A stretch of 64,000 bases of DNA, taken from positions 1,984,001 through 2,048,000 of the forward strand of contig JAHRHY010000007.1 of assembly GCA_019671135.1 (NCBI GenBank), read 5' to 3'. Shown piece after piece: positions 1 to 14,887 of the stretch. Below the pieces are notes generated by a model. It worked only from the letters and a program-made list of their open reading frames with translations. It did not search any database and was not told the DNA's origin. The position numbers were made by a program, and so were the translations under genes. Numbering within the stretch: position 1 is the stretch's first letter; each line of letters begins with the position of its first letter. Source of the stretch: Linnemannia hyalina (taxonomy: Eukaryota; Mortierellomycota; Mortierellomycetes; Mortierellales; Mortierellaceae).

Positions 1-3000
1 CATCGTCCATGGTCAAGCGGCCCTTGTTGACAGCATCGACCAAGAGGGGAAGGGTCTCCTCAATGCCGGCATGGGCAACGGGGATGCCCTTCTCGGCAGC
101 AAGGCGGTAGGGGAGAGCACCGATGGTGAAGCAGTCAAAGACCTGGAGGCTGTTCCAGAAGGCATCCTGGTCAGCCTTGGAGGGCAACAAGGCAGATCCG
201 GTCTCCTCGCGGGTCAAGAAGAGCGAGTAAACCTCAATGTCGCAGGTGACCTGCAACTCCTTGTCCTTGGACATCTGGATCAAGGCCATGTCGTCGCGGC
301 TCGAGACACCGGTGATGTGGACGGAGCGGTTGTGGAGTGAGGCGAGGAGGAGGATCGAGGCAAGATCGGTGCCCTTGGCATCGGTGATGATGTGACTGTT
401 GATGGGCCACGAGTTGAAGTACTTGGCAGCCTCAGAGACATTAGCCATGGCGCGGCCAGCAACAGGGGAGAAGGGGATGAAGAGAGCGTTGGTCTCCTTC
501 AAGCTGTTGTTGGCGTTGTCAACGTTGGCGTTCATCGACAAGAAGTAGTCGCAGTGGGCGTGGTTGTTGCCGTTGTTCAAAGCAATGGCCAAGCTGGCGC
601 CATCCTCGACACCCTTGGGGATACCGGTGCCCATGGCTCCGATCATGGTGAATCCAGACGAGATCGAAGTCTTGGAGATCTCCTCAAAGTCCTTGCTGCC
701 GGCGATGGAAATACCGGGGATCAAGGCCTGGATGTTGATGAGACCGGGGAGGGTGACGGTGCGGTTGCTGGTTTTGTAGTCGACAGACTCAATCTCAAAA
801 TCCTTGTGGCGAGCGAGGGCCTCGACGAACAACTTGGCGCACTTGACGTTGGTGATCAAAGGAACCGAGAAGTCAACAGCCATACGACGGGTACGGTAAC
901 CCTTCGAGACGTAGCTGGCAGGGCGGCGGTAACGGTTCTTGGAGGGCAAGTTGATGTAGAGATCGATCAAGTTGTTGGCCAAGTGCTGGTTGAGCGAGTA
1001 CTCCGACTTTTGGCTGTCGTTGTCATCCTCAAGGGCCTCGAGGTACTTGACAGGGACACCGTGCTCACTCATGAAATCGGCGGTACCAGAGGTGGCAAAA
1101 AGGTTGTAGCCGAGGGAGCGGAGGCGCTTGACAGCAGGGAGCATCTCCAACTTCTCCTTGAACGAACCGATCGAAAGAAGGATGTTCTTCTTGGGGAGGG
1201 TGAAGCCAGTCGAGACGAGGGCTTTGATGTAAGCTTCGTACTTGTCCTTTCCGAAACAAGCGACCTCTCCGGTCGAGGCCATCTCGACTCCGAGAATGGG
1301 ATCAGCTCCAGAGAGACGCGAGAACGAGAACTGAGGGACCTTGATACCGACATAGCCAGTCTTGGGGATGGGCGACTCGGGGTAGGACTCGACGGGGAAG
1401 CCCAACATAGCGTTGGTGGCCATCTCAATGAGATCGACCTCCATGACCTTGGAGACGAAGGGCATCGAGCGCGAGGCACGCAAGTTGCACTCAATGACCT
1501 TGATCTCGTTGTCCTTGGCAATGAACTGAATGTTGTAGCATCCAGTGACGTCCAAAGCCTCTCCGATCTTGGCGGTGGCAACGACAATCTTGCGGATGGT
1601 CTCGGGGTCCAAGTCCTGGGGAGGCAAGATCAAGGTGGCATCTCCAGAGTGGACACCAGCGTTCTCGACGTGCTCAGAGACAACGTGCATCACCATCTTT
1701 CCGTTAACGGCAATGGCATCCATTTCGATCTCCTTGGCATCCTCAATGTACTTGGAGATGACGACGGGGTGGTCGCGCGAGACGGCAGTGGCCTGTCCGA
1801 GATAGTTGGCAAGATCGTCGGCAGAGTAGACGACGTTCATAGCAGCTCCAGAGAGAACGTACGAGGGACGGACCAAGACGGGGTAGCCGACCTTGTTACA
1901 GAAATCGCCGGCCTCGTCGAATGAGGTCAACTCCTTCCACAGGGGCTGGTCAACATCGATCTGGTCCAACATACGCGAGAACTTGTAACGGTTCTCGGCA
2001 GTGTCAATCATCTCGGGCGAGGTTCCGAGGATCTTGACGTTCTGACGGTGCAAGGGGAGGGCAATGTTGTTGGGAGTCTGACCACCCATGGCAATGACGA
2101 CTCCCGAAGAAGATTCGATCTCGTAGATATCGAGGATACGCTCCAAGTTGATGTTCTCAAAGTACAAACGATCAGCCTCGTCATAATCGGTCGAGACAGT
2201 CTCGGGGTTGTAGTTGACCATGACAGTCTTGACACCGCGGCTGCGGAGGGTGCGGATGGCGCGGACAGCGCACCAGTCGAACTCGACCGAGGATCCAATG
2301 CGGTAGACTCCCGATCCAAGAACCATGACTCCCTTGTCCTCGAAGGTAATGTCGTGCTCAACGGCGTTGTAGGTCATGTACAAGTAGTTGGTGAAGGCGG
2401 GGAACTCGGCAGCGACGGTATCGATCTGCTTAACGAAGGGGGTGATACCAGCATCGGTACGGAGACGACGGACAGAGAGCTCGTTGCTCGAGATAGCAGT
2501 AGCGATCTGGCGATCCGAGAAACCCATCTGCTTGGCAGAGCGGAGCATGTTGGCGGAAACATCGTTGGCGGTGAAGCGACCGAGAGCCTTCTCAAGGTTG
2601 ATGATGTTCATCAGCTTGTTCAAGAACCACTTGTCAATGTTGGTCAACTCCCAGATACGGTCGACGGTGTATCCCTGCTGCATGGCGTTGGCAATGGCAA
2701 AGACGCGCTGGTCGCTGGGGTGAGTCAACTCCTCCTCGATAACGGCATAGGTCTCCTTGGGGGCGAAACCGACCAACGAGGGGTCAATGGCACGGATGGC
2801 CTTCTGGATGGTCTCCTCGAAGGTACGACCGATGGACATGACCTCTCCGACAGACTTCATCGACGAGGAGAGCTCCTTGGAGACACGGTCGAACTTGGCG
2901 AGATCCCAGCGGGGCATCTTGACAACGACATAGTCGAGCGAGGGCTCGAAGCAAGCGCAGGTGACCTTGGTGACCGAGTTGGAGATCTCGTTCAAAGGAA

Positions 3001-5836
3001 TGTTGAGACCAAGCTTGGCAGCAACGAAAGCCAAGGGGTAGCCGGTAGCCTTACTGGCGAGGGCAGACGAACGCGAGAGACGAGCGTTGACCTCGATAAT
3101 GCAGTACTCCTTGGAGAAGGGGTTGAGGGCATACTGGATGTTGCACTCTCCGACGACTCCCAAGTGGCGAATGACGTTGACGGCAGTGGTACGCAACATG
3201 TTGTAGTCATCGTCCGAGAGGGTCTGCGAGGGAGCGACGACGATCGAGTCTCCAGTGTGGATTCCGAGGGGATCAAAGTTCTCCATGTTACAGACGGTGA
3301 TACAGTTGTCGCGGCAATCACGGACGACCTCGTACTCGATCTCCTTCCAGCCCTTCATCGAGCGCTCGATCAAGACCTGAGGCGAGGTGGCAAAGGCCCT
3401 CGAGGTCAACTCGACGAGCTCCTCGTCGTTGTTGGCGAAACCAGATCCCAATCCTCCGAGAGCGAAAGCAGCACGGCAAATGACGGGGTATCCGATCTCG
3501 TTGGCAGCAGCAATGGCCTCCTGGACAGTGACAGCAGTCTGGGCCTGGGCAATCTTCTCGCCGATCGAGACCATGCGCTGGGCAAAGACCTCACGATCCT
3601 CGGTGGCGATGATAGTCTCGATGGGGGTACCGAGGACACGGACACCCAAACCGGCAAACTCGTCCTTCATCTTGATACCGACAGACAAGGCAGTCTGACC
3701 ACCGAAGGTGACGTAGATACCATCGGGCTTCTCGCGGAGAATGACCTTGCGGACAAACTCGGGGGTGACGGGCAAGAAGTAGACCTTGTCAGCAAGACCC
3801 TTGGAGGTCTGAATAGTGGCAATATTGGGGTTGATCAAGACGGTGTAGATGCCCTCCTCCTTCAAGGCCTTGATGGCCTGCGAACCAGAGTAATCGAACT
3901 CTCCGGCCTGACCGATAGAGAGACCACCGGATCCGAGAACGAGGACCTTGCGGACGCTGACGCGGGGGTTGAGGGCAGCAGCGGCCTCCTTGGTGCCACC
4001 GGGCATGGTGATGGCCTTCAAGGTGCCAGTCTTTCTGAAATCATCGACGGCGTTGATGAAGACATCGAACAAGTACTCGGTGTCGCGGGGACCAGGGGTG
4101 GATTCGGGGTGGAACTGGACAGAAAAGATGGGGAGAGTCTTGTGCATGATACCCTCGTTCGATCCATCGTTGGCGTTGACGAACAACTCCATGAAGCTAT
4201 CGGGGAGAGAGGCGACATCGACGGCGTAACCGTGGTTCTGCGACGAGATATAGCAGCGGCCAGAGATCATGTCTGTGCAGGGAATGTTGTGGCCACGGTT
4301 ACCGAACTTCATCTTCTTGGTGGTGGCGCCCGAGGCAAGAGCGAGGAGTTGGTGTCCCAAGCAAATACCAAAGATGGGGGTGCGGGCGATCTGGAGGGCC
4401 TTGGTCAAGTGGGCGATGGTGATCTTGGTCATGGTTGGGTCACCGGGACCGTTGGAGATGAAGAGACCGTCGTAGTCGGTGTCGGCGTTGAAGTCGTAGT
4501 CCCAGGGGACGACCTTGACCTCGACACCGCGAGCAACAAAGCAGCGGATCTGGTTGTATTTCTGTTTTGTTTGAGGGCAAGGGAGAATTGGAACCATGGT
4601 TAGCGTTTGTTGTTTTTCATTCAATTACTTCCAAATGCATCCAATTGCTTCCTTTTTGCTCAATGTCTCCTTGCTATCAACGTACCATGCCAACATCGAC
4701 AGCGACGATGCGAAGGGGCTTGCCGTTGGGTCCCATGATGGCAGTCGATGGCTCGGGGGAGTAGATCTTGGGCTGCTTCAAGGAGACTATTCAAATGCAT
4801 ATGCAAGTAAAGAGACAATTTAAGGTTATTTGATCATTCAATTACGAATGAGACAATCAATTATGGATCATTCAGTCACGTCGCATAAACAAACAAACAA
4901 ACACTGAAAGAAAAAAAAATACCTTCAGCGACGAGGTTGCGCTCGTTGGGGTCAACCCAGTCAACGTTCTGGTACTCGTTCATCCAAGCCTCATCGGCAG
5001 GGACAACGGTGGGGCCAACAAGGGCGACGGGGAAGAGGATCTTGCCGAGCATGACTCCCTGGGAACGGATCTTCTTGGTCATGGCACGGGTATCGATGCC
5101 ATAGATGGCAGGGATGTTGTACTCCTTGAGCCATGCGCCAAGAGACGATGTGGCGAGGTAGTGCGAGTAGTCCTGAGAGTATTGACCGACAATCAGACCG
5201 GCAATGTGGATCTCGTTCGACTCAAAGTGCTTGGGCAAGTCCTTAAGGATGGGATCCATGGTCTCGCGCGAGGGGACACCATAGTTTCCGACCAAAGGGA
5301 AGGTCAAGACGAGGATCTGGCCCCTGTACGAGGGATCCGTCAAGGACTCGGGGTATCCGACCATACCTAATGAGCGTACGGAAGGTTGCCATCGATGGTG
5401 GAAATAGAAGAGAGAAATTTCATGTTCGTGAGAAATTGTTTTCAAATCACACAACATATCCATCATCTCTGATTCCCACAACCCTTTATGTAAATGCACA
5501 ACACGCATGCAACATGCATTGACCTTGCATCATGCGGAAGCAAAAACGAAAATATAAACGAAAACAAAAAGAAAAAGAAAAAAAAATGTAAAACAGGCTC
5601 ACAACCACAACCGGGAAATGAAAAAAGTATCACTTACCAGTCTGGAAGACACACTCTCCGGAGATTGACTTGGTCTCAGCACCGAAAGAGATACCCTGGT
5701 AGGAGGAACCATCCTGGAGGACCAAGGTCGCGATTGTGGAGGGCTCGACCTGATCGCAGGGAGGGGCCGAGACGGGAGGCATGGGGTAGACAGCGGCAAC
5801 CTGGGCGGGAGCGGCGGAGCGGACTTGAGAAGGCAT
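1..5836 (-). CDS. URA2: CAD-type multifunctional pyrimidine protein (GATase-CPSase-DHOase-like; 3' end outside window)
   Basis: Makes carbamoyl phosphate from glutamine, bicarbonate and ATP; an aspartate transcarbamoylase domain is expected beyond the window edge. Exons on the minus strand: 5836-5638, 5366-4923, 4786-4686, 4561-<1; all junctions keep phase, giving 1,768 visible residues. The first junction reads FQTGMVGYPE, a hallmark of the small subunit. The GATase nucleophile is in GICLGHQ (about residue 315), followed by VQFHPES. The two ATP-grasp halves of CPSase span about 448-1370, and an MGS-like regulatory domain ([14 protein letters not shown]) about 1371-1480. The DHOase-like domain (from about 1518) reads [12 protein letters not shown] where active enzymes have an HxH motif, so it should be catalytically dead, as is known for fungal Ura2. 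Codon bias is strong. Identity is very secure. Confidence 0.96.
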
Positions 5837-6110
5837 TATGGTTTAGAGTAAGGGCGTGTGTGGATATGAAGGTTGATAAAAGTAGTGGTAGAAATACAGA
5901 GTAATACAAGTGAAAAATGCAAGAAGTGAAATAAATAAACAATGAATGGAATGAAATGCAAATGCTAATGAAGAGAGACAAGTCCCCGATGCTTGAAGGG
6001 TACTAGGTTGGAAGGGGAGGGGTGGGGCAGGGTGGTCGCGTGTGAAAGGTTACATGAAAAAAGAAGAAAGAAAAGAAGAAAAAGAGCAAACAAACGCACA
6101 AACCGGTCGC

Positions 6111-6117
6111 TTTTATA
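6111..6117 (-). promoter_or_regulatory. TATA box upstream of URA2
   Basis: The minus strand reads TATAAAA about 275 bp upstream of the URA2 start codon, in the 635-bp gap between URA2 and the 3' end of the neighbouring gene. The rest of this gap is A-rich with no convincing coding content. Confidence 0.45.
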
Positions 6118-6471
6118 GTCCACTAGGTGAATCGCAGCTGCAAAAAAATACAAAGTGGCGTTTTGTTTGTCTTTTTTCCAACGCGAGTGACTGTGTCTTT
6201 TTTTGTCTGTCAGTCCAATCAGGACCTGGCGCTCCTTGAAAAGCAACCAAAGTCAGCTTTCTCCGCGAATGTCTTGCAAGATAACAGCTCCCTTACACTT
6301 CAGGTTCCTCTTTCATGTTCCCAGGGGAACCACTCACTGCAACCCCAGCTGACTATATATTTACGTGGTAGTGCCATCGAACGCCATCACATCACGGAGA
6401 AAGCATAGGTTTTTAAATAAGAGTGGTATGATCTCTAGGGTATCTTATCTACAGTGGCCATCAATCATTCT

Positions 6472-8165
6472 CTAATGATTGATGTGCGCCTCGAGCCAGG
6501 CAATGTCGCCTACAACCTCAAGTCCACTTCCTAGAGACTGGTCCTCAACAAGCACCTCTCCCGACTCGACACGCCACAACCTAACATCCGTCGTGGCCAC
6601 AACCGCCTCCTCGACCCCACTAAACATCCTGCCCTTGACACGACTCGGTGCTCGCAACGGCACACCTGTTCCGATCTCGCGAGTGACATTCACCTGGAGA
6701 GCAATTGTTTCCTTTGGGTTGTTGGGGTCCTTGGTGGTCGCCATAAACGAGAATGTCTGGGTGCCTCGCTCGATGTCTATCGAGGTCCTGAGTGACTTGG
6801 CGCGTGCTAAAAAGACGTAGCTGGAAAAGTTGTACAGAGTTTTTGTCGCAGCGTGGTAGAAAATAACGAGACGTCCCGGGACATTGGTGAATGGTGATAG
6901 AATGGGTATATTGCTTGTGATCCAGTCGCTAAAATCTGGTCCCAAAACGGGGATAGATGCCACCGAAATCTAGTTAATTAGGACAACGCAAGATATTCCG
7001 TGAGTTCGTTTACAATGGTGATAAATAACAAGAACAAGAAAAGCAGCAATGGTACAGGAACAACATATCCTTGTATGCATGATAAACATGCTTCAACCAG
7101 CGTCACCAAATATCAGTCGCCTTGAGCAGAAAGCAAAGATATGAGTACCATCAAGGAGGAGCCTGGAGTAGTGTCAAACATGTTGGCTTGGGCCCAGACC
7201 CATGTCGAAGGAAAGTTAACGCCCCAGTCCTTCTCAATGTAGCCCACACCGCCATCAAACTTGGCCTCACCCAGGACCTCATTGTCACCGCGGTGAGCGA
7301 CAAGATGACCTTTGCTGATAGTATGGTGCAAAGACGCAACGCCGTGGTTGCATTCCAAGAAAGGTAGATAGGCAGTAATGCCCATGATAGAGGGCCTCCA
7401 TCGTGATGTGGGCAAAGGTATCTGTGTCGAGGAGGGGAATTGAAAGTGTCCGTGGACAGCAATGGGGTTCTGGGTCTCTGCCTCGGTCAATGTGTCTGCG
7501 CTTGGAAAGAGTCGTCGAAAGTAGTCGTGGTTGTCAATTGAAGAAGCGGTGCTGTTGGTCTTCCTGAGTTGCACTTCGTACTGGCGGCTAGCCTCGGTGT
7601 AGAATTCCTCAAGTTCGCGGGCGGGGACGCGATCGAACCGATTGGCGGGGAGGTTGAGGATGAGTTCATCGTGTGAAAAGAAGCTGTTCCCGATTTGAAC
7701 CTTGAATGCCCCCTTGTTATTGTTGTTGTTGTCACCGCCTTGAGTATTCCCACGCAGGTCCGTGAATTCACTGACAGGGAAACGAAAGTAGGCAGCAGGT
7801 TCGGGTCCAGGGATACCGACGACTATGACAAAGGCGTGTTCCTCGTCGGTATTATCAGGACTGGGGCGATGAATTCCCGGGATGATGGCCATGGATTGGA
7901 TGGGGTCGTCCTTTGTCTTGCCTTGCTTGACCATCTTGAAGTACCAGCCCTCGAAAAAGGCTGTCGAGATGTCGGTGCCGTGGTATTGAATGGGGTTGTG
8001 CAGGTTCCTGACGTTAGAGACGAGATAGGCAGCCTTGGGAGAGAGAGCCAATTGGACCAGGTACGCCGAGGTAAGGACCAAGAGCGCAGTGCGGCCCAGG
8101 CTGAGAAGACGCGTCGACGACCATGACGAAAAGGAAAGGATTGGTGTGTCCTGCGGGTCTTTCAT
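6472..8165 (-). CDS. Tocopherol cyclase-like family membrane-anchored protein
   Basis: Two exons, 8165-7149 and 6969-6472, joined in phase 0 (…GSSLM|ISVASIPVLG…), give 504 residues. An N-terminal hydrophobic stretch (about residues 17-40) looks like a signal anchor. The body has marks of the tocopherol cyclase/hydroxyneurosporene synthase-like fold: FEGWYFKMVKQ near the start, and IEKDWGVNFPSTWVWAQ later, comparable to the EKNWG…FP…W.WxQ signature of the family. Plant members close the chromanol ring of vitamin E, which fungi are not known to make, so the substrate here is unknown. A longer upstream in-frame ATG lies in TC-rich repeat DNA and was rejected; the chosen ATG directly precedes MKDPQDTP. 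Confidence 0.72.
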
Positions 8166-8189
8166 GTTGTGTTTGAGATGGATGGAAGG

Positions 8190-8240
8190 AGAAGAAAGGA
8201 AAGGAAAGGAAAGGAAAGGAAAAGAAAGAAAAGGAAAGAG
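8190..8240. repeat. GGAAA pentanucleotide microsatellite
   Basis: Tandem GAAAG/GGAAA units with a few interruptions, in the 5' leader of the tocopherol-cyclase-like gene. On the coding strand it reads as a TTTCC tract. Confidence 0.85.
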
Positions 8241-9900
8241 AGGTGAATGAAAGAAGGCAATGAGAGTGAAAAAGAAATGAGTAGGTACACAGTGGGTCAG
8301 TGTACATAGTGAACGGGCTTGGGGTAAGAGAGAGGGAGTAGATGTTCTAGTTGCGTCAGGGACCCTTGGTTTTGAGAATTGAGAGCAGGTAGGGTTGCAT
8401 GTCCTCCACAGAGAGACAAAGTTCAATTTCAAGGCGCAAGGCAGGAGAAGAGAGAGAGAAAGGCTTACCCATTGGACAATCTGAGCAGGGAAATGGAATG
8501 GGTAATGGCATATGCACTCGTTCGATCAGTTGCTTTTGTCGTACAATAATAACAGTGGTTGGTTGCTGATACTGATAGACTGATGGACTGATATGTGATG
8601 TATATGATATGGATGGGTGTAATTCCGATCCCTTTCTCTCCCTTTGTCTCTGCCCAGAGAACCACGTTTTCTTCCTCTTCTCCTTGGAGTGGAGTGGTGG
8701 TAGTGGTGGCGCAGAGGAGGAGGAGGAGGGGCAGGAACAGCAGGAGGACAAGGCGGATGTGGTGAGATGGAACAGAACGATGTGGTCCCTGTGGCTGTCG
8801 ATGCACCGTACTACTGTCCTCAGTGCTCACTCCGTTAACTCTGTTGTTGCATTTGTCTACTCATGCCCCGTCCCTTGCTTTCCCTCCAACTGGACCCCCT
8901 CCTTTGCCACACTATGATCACTTCTCTTTCTTCATCCTTCTTTTTCTTTTCTCATCATCCCCTTCTCCCTCTCTCCCTCTTTCCCATCTCATCTCCCTTT
9001 CTTCTTTCTTTACAAAGTTCTCTCTCTCTATCTCTCTTTCTCATCCTTCTTCTCATCCTTCTTTTCTTCTCTCTTGCCTTTTTCTCCATTGCTCACACTA
9101 ACATCTCCAACTTCAACTACTGCAACAAAAAACTGGGCGAGCCTTGCTCCTCCCTCCTCTCTTTTCACTCTCCCTTCGTCACTCCCGTCTTCCCACCCTT
9201 TTCTTTTTATCTTCTTTTGCCTCCTTTTTTTTTTTCTTTGTTCGCCGCTGTCGGTCTACTACACTTTTTCTCCTTCTTCTCTCAGCTTACGCTCACTCGC
9301 AACCTTTGACTTTTTTTTTTCTTTTCTCCCTTTGGCTCGTACCTGTCTGCCTGCTTGTTGTGCCTGCCTCAGCCTGGGACAACAAGCTCTTTCGCTGCTC
9401 AGCCTACCAGTACTACAATTACCATTATTATTACTGCACAAAGCGAACACACACGGATACACACACATTTATTCACGACAGACAACAAGAATAACATTGC
9501 GTTCGTTCTCCACCAACGGTTCCCTTTTTTTCTATTCTTTGTTTGTGGCTCTCTTTTTTCTCGTTTCCCTCCTCGTTAAGAAGCGCTCTTTTCCTTTTCG
9601 TGCGCTTGGTTCTTTCTGACCGTACAGTGTACATACTGCATCTGTGTACCTAAACTGTACCTGTTCCCTTGTTTGCAAGCAAAAGTAAGTACTCGCATAA
9701 GTCTTTGCTCAATCCAATGCCAATCCCATAGCATTGGCGCTGTCAATAGCCATTTGCTACTCCACAAATATCCATATATATCTCTCATTGCCACCTTTTT
9801 TTATCGTTGTAACTTATCCTTCACACTGCTGACGGATGTACCCTTTGTCTGGTCTGCCAACTTGCCGTGTCTTTTTGAGCCGCGGTCTCCTTTTTTTTCC

Positions 9901-9936
9901 TTTCTTTGACCTTTTCTTTGACCTTTTCTTTGACCT
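9901..9936 (+). repeat. Three tandem copies of a 12-mer (TTTCTTTGACCT)
   Basis: Perfect head-to-tail triplication directly upstream of the kinase gene, inside the pyrimidine-rich tract. It may be simple slippage or a repeated protein-binding site. Confidence 0.9.
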
Positions 9937-10219
9937 TGTCAACCTCGTCGTGTTTGTTCTCGCCTTACTACACTTCCCGCCTTGCCTTCCTTCGCCGTTC
10001 AATTGCCTCCCTTTTTTGTTGTTGGAAAAAAACGTCCTTCCTTCCCTCTTCTTCCCTTTTCTTCCCTTTGCACCCTTTCTCTTTCTCTATTTGTACTTTT
10101 CCTTATTCCTTTCTGTCTTTCTTTACCTCTCCACAACTACTTCTACCCTTACCTCTTTTCAGCTACACCTGATCACTCTTCCTCTTAACACTACTAATTA
10201 AACGATTCACACAAACGCA

Positions 10220-14402
<4,183 letters not shown>

Positions 14403-14887
14403 GAGATCAAGGCATCAAGCCCACTACAACAACTACAACAAAAAAGAAAAAGGCAGCTTTCATCATGCGAGTGGATGCTGTTTTTGTTTTCAAATGATCG
14501 ACATTCTTGTACTATCTTCTTTTTTTTTTTCTTCCCTTTTTTTATGTTCGCCTCCCCCCCCCCCAAATGTCGTTCGTCGTTGACCGTTCGTTCGCTCTAT
14601 TGTCACCAAACATTATTTTTTTTTTCGTTCGCACCAAACCCAACTTGTACCAATAAAACTCCCACATTTTAAAATGAACCTGGCGATCTGTCGTCATAAA
14701 GAACTGGGAACTGGGTTGATAACAAAAATGCATATTCTTTTTTTTTTTTATTTGACAAAATGAAAATAAAGGATAGGGAGGATTTGTTTCCTGTTCCTAA
14801 TCCTGCTGCTTCAATTCAATTCCATGACAACATTCCTCTCCTCCTGACTTATTAGCCGCGCGCGCGCGGCACGCCGTCCCGACATCA
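14403..14887. other. Convergent intergenic region
   Basis: 3' flank shared by the kinase gene and the PhoD-like gene. It contains T-rich and C-rich homopolymers, AATAAA-type sequences and a GC palindrome, but no gene-like frame. Confidence 0.6.
14855..14870. repeat. Perfect GC palindrome
   Basis: GCCGCGCGCGCGCGGC is a 16-bp perfect palindrome of alternating CG in otherwise AT-rich DNA, 18 bp beyond the stop codon of the PhoD-like gene. It could form a hairpin in RNA or Z-DNA; its role is unknown. Confidence 0.9.

Larger units (their letters stand above)
8166..10219. other. Divergent intergenic region; pyrimidine-rich leader of the Ste20-type kinase gene
   Basis: About 2 kb between divergently transcribed genes. 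From about 8,820 to 10,210 the plus strand is overwhelmingly C and T with long T runs, giving open frames of Leu/Ser/Phe/Pro that I read as composition artefacts. No conserved coding signal was seen. It probably holds promoters of both genes and a long pyrimidine-rich 5' leader. Confidence 0.6.

Noticed and set aside
392..4603. Plus-strand open frames of 510 and 851 codons (392-1924 and 2048-4603)
   Set aside because: They lie exactly antisense to URA2, whose minus-strand frame has full family conservation. Strong codon bias leaves the opposite strand free of stops.
8166..8432. Upstream extension of the tocopherol-cyclase-like protein
   Set aside because: The extension encodes PFLSF repeats from the GGAAA microsatellite; the ATG at 8165 gives a normal membrane-anchored N-terminus.
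8863..9619. Leu/Ser/Phe-rich plus-strand frames resembling membrane proteins
   Set aside because: They are produced by the pyrimidine-rich leader; no motif, and several overlapping frames are open at once.
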